Source: Nitrospira defluvii
GTDB taxonomy: Bacteria; Nitrospirota; Nitrospiria; Nitrospirales; Nitrospiraceae
NCBI GenBank assembly: GCA_016199015.1
Contig: JACQHN010000371.1
Span: 1 to 5,094, forward strand
Length of the DNA: 5,094 bases
Direction of reading: 5' to 3'
Position numbers and translations under genes: made by a program. This document shows, piece after piece, positions 1 through 5,094 of the stretch. The notes beneath the pieces were generated by a model. The model was not told the origin of the DNA. It did not search any database and saw only the letters and a list, made by a program, of their open reading frames with translations. How positions within the stretch are numbered: position 1 is the first letter of the stretch; each line of letters begins with the position of its first letter.

Positions 1-308
1 GTCTCATGGAGACGCTTGCCGAAATCGCCGATCCCGGCATTGTTCACCAGAATATGGAGTTTGCCGAAGGTGCGCATCGTCTGCGCGACCACATCCTGTA
101 CATGCGCTTCATCCGTGATGGACCCGGCCACGGCTAGCGCCCGTCCCCCATTCACGCCGATGCCCTTCACGACACGGTCGAGTTCCTCTTTCCGGCGGCC
201 GGTCACCACGACGGAGGCGCCTTCATCCGCGAACAGCTTGGCGATCGCCTCCCCGATTCCCGCATTGCCACCGGTAATGATGGCCACCTTTCCCTGTAAC
301 CGATTCAT
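1..308 (-). CDS. SDR family NAD(P)-dependent oxidoreductase, N-terminal part (cut by window edge)
   Basis: This is the first 102 residues of a classical short-chain dehydrogenase/reductase, a cytosolic Rossmann-fold enzyme that reduces or oxidises a carbonyl/alcohol using NAD(P)H. Visible are the dinucleotide-binding glycine motif TGGNAGIG at residues 12-19 and the NNAG motif at residues 89-92, which is followed by the start of the catalytic half. The catalytic Ser/Tyr/Lys lie beyond the window. Two arginines right after the second beta strand (TGRR, 36-39) suggest preference for NADP(H), by the usual family rule. The acidic residue usual in the D-V-T/S-D segment after beta 3 appears as Ser63 in GSITD, a small departure. 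The ATG start overlaps the trmI stop as ATGA and has a good Shine-Dalgarno 8 nt upstream, so the start is secure. FabG-like or sugar dehydrogenase names are possible, but the substrate cannot be told from this part. Confidence 0.93.
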   Translation of the reverse strand, partial: MNRLQGKVAIITGGNAGIGEAIAKLFADEGASVVVTGRRKEELDRVVKGIGVNGGRALAVAGSITDEAHVQDVVAQTMRTFGKLHILVNNAGIGDFGKRLHE

Positions 309-1183
309 GCTCTCGACTCCTCCCCTTCGCCCGCTTCGTGATCTCCTTCACCGGCTGCGTCCGCCACCGCCGTCTTGCCGGCCTGCGACCACCAGCCGGC
401 CTCGACCTTTCTGGCGACGGTCAGAAACCCAGAATGTGCCACCATGCGATGGTCGGGGCGAACACTGCGTCCCTGGATCGACCAGGTCCTGAGCAGCGTT
501 TCAAAGGTCTCGATCATACCGAACACCGCGGTTCGTTCGAGAGCATCCACGGTTTGCATCACCTGCGGCACGGTCGGAACGAAGCTCAGATAAATGCCGC
601 CGGAGCGCAACACCTTCGCCGCATGCGGCACTACTTGCCAGGGTTCCGGTAAGTCCAGCACCAGACGATCGAACAGACGCCCGTCTTCGAGCACGTCGAT
701 CCCCTCGTAGGCATTCTTTCGACAGGGCATGAGGGTGGACACGGGGCCCATGTAGCGCTCAATGTTGGTGAGCGCCGTACGGGCGAAGTCGTCGCGGGCT
801 TCGTAGGTCACGACCAGACCGGTCGGCCCCACGGCACGTAACAATGCCATCGTGAGCGCCCCCGACCCCGTGCCCGCCTCGAACACCCGGGCTCCGGGAT
901 AGACATCGGCCCACATCGGGATCAACGACAGGTCTTTGGGGTACAACACCTGTGCCCCGCGGGGCATTTTGAGGACATACTCCCCAAACGTCGGTCGCAA
1001 CGCCAGAAATCGCTTCCCCTTGGACAGGGTCACGATCGAGCCGTCCGGCTTGCCGATGAGCTCATCGTGCGGAATGGTCTCGCCGCTAAAGTGATAAATA
1101 TCCCCGGCTTTCAAGGTCACGGCATAGTGCCGGCCCTTCTTGTCCACCAGATGAACACGTTCGCTATTTTTCAGTTGTGACAT
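305..1183 (-). CDS. trmI: tRNA (adenine(58)-N(1))-methyltransferase TrmI
   Basis: This 292-residue protein is an S-adenosylmethionine-dependent methyltransferase that makes 1-methyladenosine at position 58 in the tRNA T-loop; family members act as homotetramers in the cytosol. An N-terminal small beta domain (about residues 1-70) contains a GRHYAVTL segment typical of the family. The Rossmann methyltransferase domain follows, with motif I EAGTGSG at 102-108, the acidic YEARDD at 127-132 for the cofactor ribose, and LDLPEPW at 176-182, whose Asp177 matches the catalytic Asp of the family. The closing RPDHRMVAHSGFL block is at 242-254. The last 20 or so residues form a Gly/Glu/Ala-rich acidic tail beyond the usual fold. 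The ATG at 1183 fits the family N-terminus. It has no Shine-Dalgarno, which agrees with the nearly leaderless promoter just upstream. It is the first gene of an operon with the SDR. Confidence 0.95.
   Translation of the reverse strand: MSQLKNSERVHLVDKKGRHYAVTLKAGDIYHFSGETIPHDELIGKPDGSIVTLSKGKRFLALRPTFGEYVLKMPRGAQVLYPKDLSLIPMWADVYPGARVFEAGTGSGALTMALLRAVGPTGLVVTYEARDDFARTALTNIERYMGPVSTLMPCRKNAYEGIDVLEDGRLFDRLVLDLPEPWQVVPHAAKVLRSGGIYLSFVPTVPQVMQTVDALERTAVFGMIETFETLLRTWSIQGRSVRPDHRMVAHSGFLTVARKVEAGWWSQAGKTAVADAAGEGDHEAGEGEESRA
317..325 (-). promoter_or_regulatory. Ribosome binding site of the SDR gene, inside trmI
   Basis: Read on the minus strand this is GGGGAGGAG, followed by an 8-nt spacer and the SDR ATG at 308-306. 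It lies within the last codons of trmI. Together with the ATGA stop/start overlap it fixes the SDR start and indicates translation from the trmI transcript. Confidence 0.75.
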
Positions 1184-1191
1184 AGTTCGGC

Positions 1192-1220
1192 ATTCTAGGA
1201 GACTGCCGACGGGTTTTCAA
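1192..1220 (-). promoter_or_regulatory. Sigma-70-type promoter of trmI, predicting a near-leaderless mRNA
   Basis: On the minus strand a -35 box TTGAAA (1220-1215) and a -10 box TAGAAT (1197-1192) are separated by exactly 17 bp; each differs from consensus at one base. Only 8 nt separate the -10 box from the trmI ATG, so transcription should start about 2-5 nt before the start codon. This agrees with the lack of a Shine-Dalgarno sequence there. The call rests on motif match and spacing only. Confidence 0.65.
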
Positions 1221-1299
1221 CCGAACCAGCCGCGCCACGTTTTTCGCCGCTTCATTCGTCCTGTCGTACGAGGCACGGCAGCCTCTCGCCACGCTCCCC

Positions 1300-1327
1300 T
1301 TGACAGTTCTGCGAGCATCCCTATCTC
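1300..1327 (+). promoter_or_regulatory. Candidate promoter of the sigma factor gene
   Basis: A perfect TTGACA (1300-1305) is followed after 16 bp by TATCTC (1322-1327), which matches the -10 consensus at only its first three bases. If used, it would give a leader of about 175-180 nt before the ATG at 1512. The weaker pair at 1412-1440 is the alternative and would give a leader of about 65 nt. The sequence does not decide between them. Confidence 0.35.
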
Positions 1328-1453
1328 CTAAGGAGGCAATCCGAGCTGGAATCTGTCTCGTAGTATCTCTGAGGGAGCAGCCAGCGAGTGCGGCATCAGT
1401 GGCCCGAATCCTTTTCACGGATTTCTGTCTCAAATGTATTGGTGACTAGTAAG

Positions 1454-1501
1454 CCTCTCCAAGCAGCCACATAGCCAACCATCCCCAGGATGGGGAAGAG
1501 G
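1454..1501 (+). promoter_or_regulatory. Possible leader hairpin masking the sigma factor ribosome binding site
   Basis: A 6-bp perfect stem TCCCCA (1482-1487) / TGGGGA (1491-1496) with a 3-nt GGA loop sits directly before the ribosome binding site. It stacks on an outer pairing CCTCT (1454-1458) / AGAGG (1497-1501), which would occupy the 5' half of the Shine-Dalgarno. The outer stem is only five pairs and encloses 23 unpaired bases on the 5' side, so it may be weak. Regulation of sigma factor translation by this fold is an inference. Confidence 0.35.
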
Positions 1502-1508
1502 GGTGATC
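1498..1508 (+). promoter_or_regulatory. Ribosome binding site deciding the sigma factor start
   Basis: GAGGGGTGATC contains GGTGATC, a match to the extended anti-Shine-Dalgarno complement. The purine core ends 8 nt before the ATG at 1512. An upstream in-frame GTG at 1503 lies inside this site and has no room for its own, so the ATG is preferred. Confidence 0.65.
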
Positions 1509-1511
1509 ACG

Positions 1512-2771
1512 ATGAAACATGCGCTCGCGATTCAAGACGATACAGAACCGTCGGTTGTGTCGCAGGTCGACCCTGATGCTGATGACCCGGAAGCCAGCGG
1601 CCTGCTGGATAGCATCGCTCAAGACCAAGACGGTCAGCCGGAAGCAGAGGCTGAGACAGAGGCGCCTGCGAAGGTATCGCGCTCGGCATCCTCACCGTTC
1701 CTTTTGGAATCATTATACTTTCGTTCCTTCGGCGAACGCGGCCTGCTCGAACGGGATGAAGAAATTGCCCTCGCCAAGCAACTTGACCTCGGCACCCGGC
1801 AAATTCGTCATGCGCTTCAGCAAGCTACCAAGGTCGCCGGCCGCCTAAAACGGACGGCGCGCACCGCCGAGTGCCTCCAGACGTTGCAGACGGTGCGACG
1901 CCTGAGCGGGCTCTCGGCAACGGCTCTTAATCAGGCAGCGACCGCATTAGAAGAGCTGCGGCTGGAAGCGGCCGCCGGAGGAAAGTCTGTCGCGTCGGCG
2001 CAGAAAGAATTGGGCGCCTGCCTAGCGCAACTGCACACATCCCGCGTCACCTTGGAAACTGCCAAGGACGAATTGGTCCGTTGCAACCTCCGGTTGGTCG
2101 TGAATGTAGCGAAACATTACACCGGGCGCGGACTCACGCTGCTGGATCTGGCGCAAGAAGGCAATATCGGATTGATGAAAGCGGCCGAACGGTACCAACA
2201 CCGGAAAGGATTCAAATTCAGCACCTATGCCACCTGGTGGATCCGGCAGGGCATCACCCGATCGCTGGCCGATCAGTCGCGGACTATCCGGATTCCTGTG
2301 CACCAGACAGAAGCCTCGAACCGCATTCTTCGGACCTCGCGTCGCCTCGTGCAACAGTTGGGACGCCAGCCGCGGCTAGAGGAGGTCGCCTTTACCATGC
2401 GTATGCGACCCGATCGCCTGCATGAAACCATTCAGGCTTTCCAAGAACCGGTGGCGCTGGAACATCGAGTCGGTGATGGCGGCACGGAACTCGGGGAATT
2501 GCTGTCTGACCATCAGGCAGTCCCGCCGGACGCGCTGGTGAATCGCACGGAGCTCACGCGTGAAATGGATCGAATCCTCGGTACCTTGACGCCCAGAGAA
2601 CAAACTGTCATCCGACTGCGATTCGGCATCGGCGAAGATCAGGCGCGCACACTCGAACAGGTGGGGCAACATCTGTCGGTGACACGCGAGCGCATTCGCC
2701 AGATCGAAGCCAAGGCGCTCAAGAAACTCAAGACCCCCGTGGTCAAGGAGATGTTTGCCGCGCTCAAGTAA
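1512..2771 (+). CDS. Sigma-70 family RNA polymerase sigma factor (RpoD/RpoS group)
   Basis: This 419-residue protein directs RNA polymerase to promoters. Region 1.2 is at about 61-102. A roughly 80-residue Ala/Leu/Arg-rich insert follows (about 103-182), then region 2.1-2.2 at 186-228 with [16 protein letters not shown] and [12 protein letters not shown]. Regions 2.3-2.4 follow at 234-264 ([12 protein letters not shown], then ITRSLADQ); Trp242, Trp243, Gln246 and Thr249 match the -10 melting and recognition residues of primary sigmas. Region 3 with an acidic finger follows. Region 4 is at about 345-409, ending in the helix-turn-helix [18 protein letters not shown], RpoD-like and suited to TTGACA -35 boxes. 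No recognisable region 1.1 exists. Instead residues 8-51 hold 15 acidic and no basic residues. The absence of region 1.1 favours a group 2 (RpoS-like) or lineage-specific primary-like factor over the main RpoD. The start is ATG 1512; GTG 1503 would add three residues. It is monocistronic, ending before a terminator. Confidence 0.93.
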   Translation: MKHALAIQDDTEPSVVSQVDPDADDPEASGLLDSIAQDQDGQPEAEAETEAPAKVSRSASSPFLLESLYFRSFGERGLLERDEEIALAKQLDLGTRQIRHALQQATKVAGRLKRTARTAECLQTLQTVRRLSGLSATALNQAATALEELRLEAAAGGKSVASAQKELGACLAQLHTSRVTLETAKDELVRCNLRLVVNVAKHYTGRGLTLLDLAQEGNIGLMKAAERYQHRKGFKFSTYATWWIRQGITRSLADQSRTIRIPVHQTEASNRILRTSRRLVQQLGRQPRLEEVAFTMRMRPDRLHETIQAFQEPVALEHRVGDGGTELGELLSDHQAVPPDALVNRTELTREMDRILGTLTPREQTVIRLRFGIGEDQARTLEQVGQHLSVTRERIRQIEAKALKKLKTPVVKEMFAALK

Positions 2772-2804
2772 CGAGGGCATCGAGCTGTGCTCTGTTTCAC
2801 GATG

Positions 2805-2836
2805 CGGGCGAGGTCACCACCTCGCCCGTGTTGTTT
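2805..2836 (+). terminator. Rho-independent terminator after the sigma factor gene
   Basis: A perfect 10-bp GC-rich stem, CGGGCGAGGT (2805-2814) and ACCTCGCCCG (2819-2828), closes a 4-nt CACC loop and is followed by TGTTGTTT. It begins 33 nt after the sigma factor stop. There is no matching A-run on its left side, so it should act only on plus-strand transcripts. It separates the sigma gene from the protease cluster. Confidence 0.85.
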
Positions 2837-2882
2837 CGCGCGTGCTTTCGCCCTCCGCGCTATTGTGAGAGAATGCGCCGAC

Positions 2883-2888
2883 GGAGGA
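2883..2888 (+). promoter_or_regulatory. Ribosome binding site of the S1C protease, unusually distant
   Basis: GGAGGA lies 12 nt before the ATG at 2901, longer than the usual 5-9 nt. No other in-frame ATG, GTG or TTG lies between the site and 2901, so this ATG remains the best start. Reading further upstream in the same frame would run back through the terminator. Confidence 0.5.
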
Positions 2889-2900
2889 ACGTGTTCTCCC

Positions 2901-3974
2901 ATGGTCACAGGCTCCTACAACCACCCTGCTGCCTACCGATCCCAGAGACGATGGCTGGCCGTGGGACTTCTCCCACTGTGCATGCTCAGCGGCAACACTC
3001 CGTCCCAGAGCTTCGCCCAACCCGCAACTGCCGATGCACCGCAGAAGGAACTGTCGGTGCCCGCCGTGGTTGCAAAGGTACGTCCCTCGGTCGTCACCGT
3101 CCTCACACGCGGCGTCCCCTCAGGGGGATCACAGCATGGAGCCCCTCCAGGATCTGGCTCAGGCGTGATTCTCGATGCCGGCGGATACATCCTCACCAAC
3201 AATCATCTGGTGCAGGGCGTGACCAGCGTCGTTGTGGGGTTATCAACCGGCCGGCTCACGCCCGGTCGAGTGGCCGCACGCGACTTTCTTCTCGACCTTG
3301 CCCTGGTTAGAATCACGGCTCCGGATCTGGTGCCGGCGGAATTCAGCCGACGCGCGGCCGTCGAAATCGGAGAAACCGTCATCGCCATCGGCAATCCTCT
3401 CGCCCTAAAGGGAGGTTCAACCGTCACGGTGGGCGTGATCAGCGCGCTCGACCGTTCGGTCCTCACCCCGGAAGGAGAGACCCTGTACGATCTGCTCCAA
3501 ACGGATGCCGCCATCAACCCCGGTAACAGCGGCGGTCCTCTGGTGGATCGCTACGGTCACGTCATCGGAATCAATGTCGCGATTGCTCCCTCCGCACAAG
3601 CCATCAGTTACGCCATCGCCATGGAGGCCATCCTTCCCCACATTGAATCCATGATTGTCCGCGGGTCAGTGTTGCGTCAGGATCTCGGGTTGATTCCCGT
3701 CACTGTCACGCCGAGTGTCGCCGCGAGTTTCGATCTCGAAAGTGATCGAGGGATTCTGGCCCTTCAGGTAGACCCGGCGAAACCAGCCGGGCAGGCCGGA
3801 TTGCAGTCTGGCGACGTGGTCACTGCGATCGACAACCATCAGATCTATAACATCGGGGACTTCTGGCATGCCGTTGGAGGCGCGGGCGAACACATGGCCT
3901 TTCAGATCACGGCACAAGGGAAAACCAGCACGGCGACGATCACCGTATCGCGATCCCGCCCGACAAAGCCTTAA
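2901..3974 (+). CDS. S1C family trypsin-like serine protease with one PDZ domain (HtrA/DegS-like)
   Basis: This 357-residue exported protease probably degrades or senses misfolded envelope proteins. The N-terminus has a basic stretch (RSQRRW, 13-18) and a hydrophobic core (about 18-30), then SFA at 37-39, a plausible signal peptidase I site. The cysteine in LPLC lacks the small residue expected in a lipobox. If uncleaved, the segment would anchor the protein as in DegS. The trypsin-like domain (about 52-250) shows the full triad: His102 in TNNHLV, Asp132 in LDLALV, Ser210 in NPGNSGGPL. The oxyanion-loop sequence is canonical, so it should be active. A single PDZ domain spans about 260-350, with the LQSGDVVTAID block at 301-311. 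The length is close to that of DegS and shorter than two-PDZ DegP. The open frame extends upstream to 2787 with a rare start, but that part includes the terminator and would bury the signal peptide, so ATG 2901 is chosen. lipB starts 3 nt after its stop. Confidence 0.93.
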   Translation: MVTGSYNHPAAYRSQRRWLAVGLLPLCMLSGNTPSQSFAQPATADAPQKELSVPAVVAKVRPSVVTVLTRGVPSGGSQHGAPPGSGSGVILDAGGYILTNNHLVQGVTSVVVGLSTGRLTPGRVAARDFLLDLALVRITAPDLVPAEFSRRAAVEIGETVIAIGNPLALKGGSTVTVGVISALDRSVLTPEGETLYDLLQTDAAINPGNSGGPLVDRYGHVIGINVAIAPSAQAISYAIAMEAILPHIESMIVRGSVLRQDLGLIPVTVTPSVAASFDLESDRGILALQVDPAKPAGQAGLQSGDVVTAIDNHQIYNIGDFWHAVGGAGEHMAFQITAQGKTSTATITVSRSRPTKP

Positions 3975-3977
3975 CCC

Positions 3978-4805
3978 ATGACGCCCGACCACCTCGCTCA
4001 GACTGAACTTACGGACTCGCCCGTGCCTTCGAGGCAGCCTGAACGCACTGAGGCCCCTCAAACCGGAACACTGGTCCTCTGCGAGCGTCTCCCTTACGAA
4101 GCAGCCTGGAGCCTGCAACGCACCTGCCGAGCCGAGCGAGCTGCCGGCCGCTGCCGCGATCTCCTCTTGCTCATGGAGCATTCTCCCGTCTTTACCGCGG
4201 GGCGCACGACTCAAGACCGGCATTGGCCTGGGGAGGAACAGCTCACGCGACAGACCGACATTCCCGTCATTCGAACAGAACGGGGCGGGTCGATCACCTA
4301 CCATGGGCCTGGTCAGACGATCGGGTACCCTATCCTTCGACTCTCCGACTACTGCGCAGGGCCCAAAGCCTACGTCCACCGGCTGGAAGAGGTTCTCATC
4401 ACCACCTTAAGCGAGTGGGGAATTGTCGGCCATCGCCGAGAGCGCCTGCCGGGCGTGTGGGTCGGCGGCGGCAGTCCATCGAAAATCGCCTTTATCGGAG
4501 TGCGCATATCACAAGGCATCACGACGCATGGCTTTGCGTTGAATGTCGCCATGGATCTGACGCCCTTTTCTCATATTGTCCCTTGCGGAATTGCCGACTG
4601 CCGTGTCACCTCCATGTCGGCTCTCATGGGGACCGCTCCGGATATGCACGTCGTCCAACAACGGATCGCTGCTACGTTTGCGGAACGATTTCATCTGACC
4701 TGGACTCAGACCATCGGCCCGGAGAATATGGTTTCCCTCATGGAACCTCCGACGGTTCCTCTCGTGACGAGCCCCATCAATGCGCAATTCAGCCATGAGG
4801 AGTGA
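3978..4805 (+). CDS. lipB: Lipoyl(octanoyl) transferase LipB
   Basis: LipB transfers the octanoyl group from acyl carrier protein to a lysine of lipoyl domains (E2 subunits of 2-oxoacid dehydrogenases, GcvH), after which LipA inserts sulfur. It is cytosolic and 275 residues long, against 213 in E. coli. The conserved core begins near residue 31. Family signatures are [19 protein letters not shown] (102-120), [10 protein letters not shown] (167-176) with the catalytic Lys169, and [17 protein letters not shown] followed by VPCGI, which holds the nucleophile Cys203. About 30 extra residues precede the core, rich in Pro, Glu and Thr, and about 30 follow it. The ATG lies 3 nt after the protease stop and has no Shine-Dalgarno, so translation is probably coupled to the protease. 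A later start cannot be excluded, but no in-frame alternative has a good ribosome site. lipA is not in the window. Confidence 0.95.
   Translation: MTPDHLAQTELTDSPVPSRQPERTEAPQTGTLVLCERLPYEAAWSLQRTCRAERAAGRCRDLLLLMEHSPVFTAGRTTQDRHWPGEEQLTRQTDIPVIRTERGGSITYHGPGQTIGYPILRLSDYCAGPKAYVHRLEEVLITTLSEWGIVGHRRERLPGVWVGGGSPSKIAFIGVRISQGITTHGFALNVAMDLTPFSHIVPCGIADCRVTSMSALMGTAPDMHVVQQRIAATFAERFHLTWTQTIGPENMVSLMEPPTVPLVTSPINAQFSHEE
4797..4802 (+). promoter_or_regulatory. Ribosome binding site of the glutamate dehydrogenase gene
   Basis: GAGGAG in the last codons of lipB stands 7 nt before the ATG at 4810, an ideal distance. It fixes the start of the downstream gene and indicates translation from the lipB transcript. 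Confidence 0.8.
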
Positions 4806-4809
4806 CGCG

Positions 4810-5094
4810 ATGAATGAATTCGATACCCACACCTTCCGCCTAGCCGTGGCCCAATTCAATGAGGCGGCAGAAGCGATGCATTTGGATACCAACCTGCGGG
4901 AACGGCTGAAACTGCCGCAGCGGTCGCTGATCGTCAGCGTGCCGGTACGGATGGACGATGGCCGCGTGGAGGTCTTTACCGGTTATCGCGTCCAACATGA
5001 CACGGCACGCGGTCCCTCGAAGGGCGGCATCCGGTATCATCCCGGGGTGAACCTCGGCGAAGTCGCCGCCCTCTCCATGTGGATGACGTGGAAA
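4810..5094 (+). CDS. Glu/Leu/Phe/Val dehydrogenase (probable glutamate dehydrogenase), N-terminal part (cut by window edge)
   Basis: Ninety-five codons of an amino-acid dehydrogenase of the GdhA/GLUD family run to the right edge without a stop. The family interconverts L-glutamate and 2-oxoglutarate plus ammonia with NAD(P)H in the cytosol. Recognisable are the [17 protein letters not shown] strand pair (35-51), the [20 protein letters not shown] block (56-75), which lines the substrate pocket, and the MWMTWK helix start (90-95), whose lysine belongs to the substrate-binding set. The catalytic lysine segment (PYGGAKGG in relatives) and the Rossmann domain lie beyond the window. The pattern favours a glutamate dehydrogenase of the hexameric archaeal/mammalian-like type over leucine or phenylalanine dehydrogenases, but the deciding residues are not visible. 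It starts 4 nt after lipB and has its own strong ribosome site. Confidence 0.93.
   Translation, partial: MNEFDTHTFRLAVAQFNEAAEAMHLDTNLRERLKLPQRSLIVSVPVRMDDGRVEVFTGYRVQHDTARGPSKGGIRYHPGVNLGEVAALSMWMTWK

Larger units (their letters stand above)
1184..1511. other. Divergent intergenic region between trmI and the sigma factor gene
   Basis: No convincing protein or RNA gene is visible. From left to right it holds the minus-strand trmI promoter, a short inverted repeat (GAGGC at 1270-1274 with GCCTC at 1281-1285, no T-run), and a perfect plus-strand -35 hexamer TTGACA at 1300-1305. An orphan TAAGGAGG lies at 1329-1336 with no ATG, GTG or TTG at a usable distance. A second, weaker promoter-like pair is TTTTCA (1412-1417), 17 bp, TGTATT (1435-1440). 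Last comes a hairpin leading into the sigma factor ribosome binding site. A minus-strand open frame at 1164-1433 gives an Arg-rich peptide with no family features and overlaps the trmI start, so it is not called. Confidence 0.7.

Noticed and set aside
16..492. Plus-strand open frame (158 codons) over the SDR and the trmI 3' end
   Set aside because: It is a Pro/Ser/Arg/Thr-rich translation opposite two well-supported minus-strand genes, typical of an antisense shadow.
1270..1285. Inverted repeat GAGGC/GCCTC as a terminator
   Set aside because: The stem is only 5 bp with no T-run on either strand, and no gene ends nearby.
1164..1433. Minus-strand open frame (89 codons) upstream of trmI
   Set aside because: It overlaps the trmI start and promoter, is Arg-rich, has no motif, and has no supporting ribosome site that I can see.
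1503..1511. GTG at 1503 as the sigma factor start
   Set aside because: The codon lies inside the purine-rich ribosome site that serves the ATG at 1512, leaving no room for its own site.
2376..2780. Minus-strand open frame (134 codons) opposite the sigma factor C-terminus
   Set aside because: It is fully antisense to conserved regions 3 and 4 of the sigma factor and shows no family features.
2787..2900. Upstream extension of the protease reading frame
   Set aside because: It would need a rare start, would translate through the intrinsic terminator, and would place 38 residues before the signal peptide.
2975..2983. Lipoprotein signal at the cysteine of the LPLC segment in the protease
   Set aside because: The residue before the cysteine is leucine, not Gly, Ala or Ser, and a plausible signal peptidase I site follows at SFA.
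3666..4379. Long minus-strand open frame (237 codons) across the protease end and lipB start
   Set aside because: It lies antisense to two genes with intact family motifs, has no recognisable domain, and is expected by chance in GC-rich sequence.

Overview
The window is GC-rich bacterial chromosome, densely packed with housekeeping-type genes. The gene set is a TrmI-type tRNA m1A58 methyltransferase, a primary-like sigma factor with an unusual N-terminus, a single-PDZ HtrA-type protease, LipB and a glutamate dehydrogenase. Together with the codon use, this would fit Nitrospira or a relative (Nitrospirota). No marker here fixes the taxonomy, so this is only a moderate-confidence inference. I see no insertion sequence, tRNA or rRNA gene, CRISPR array, prophage gene or attachment site.

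Layout. Positions 1-1183 carry a leftward operon: trmI followed by a short-chain dehydrogenase/reductase (SDR). The stop of trmI and the start of the SDR overlap as ATGA, and the SDR runs off the left edge. A well-formed sigma-70 promoter (TTGAAA, 17-bp spacer, TAGAAT) sits so close to the trmI ATG that its transcript should be almost leaderless. Positions 1184-1511 form a roughly 330-bp divergent intergenic region. Positions 1512-2771 encode a sigma-70 family factor on the plus strand, ending at a strong intrinsic terminator at 2805-2836. Positions 2901-5094 form a rightward gene cluster: a secreted or membrane-anchored S1C (HtrA/DegS-like) serine protease, lipB three bases later, and a Glu/Leu/Phe/Val dehydrogenase four bases after lipB. 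The last gene is cut by the right edge.

How the genes relate. The left operon is tRNA modification plus a redox enzyme of unknown substrate. The sigma factor stands alone between the divergent region and the terminator. Its leader can fold so that its ribosome binding site is paired, and its DNA-reading segments look RpoD-like, so it should read TTGACA/TATAAT-type promoters such as the one before trmI. The right cluster joins envelope protein quality control, lipoate attachment to 2-oxoacid dehydrogenase and glycine-cleavage proteins, and the 2-oxoglutarate/glutamate junction. The last two touch the same part of central metabolism, but co-regulation is only inferred from spacing.

I did not find a clearly novel multi-gene system. 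The points most worth a second look are the near-leaderless trmI promoter, the sigma factor with an acidic N-terminal segment and a mid-length insert, and its possible ribosome-binding-site-masking leader.
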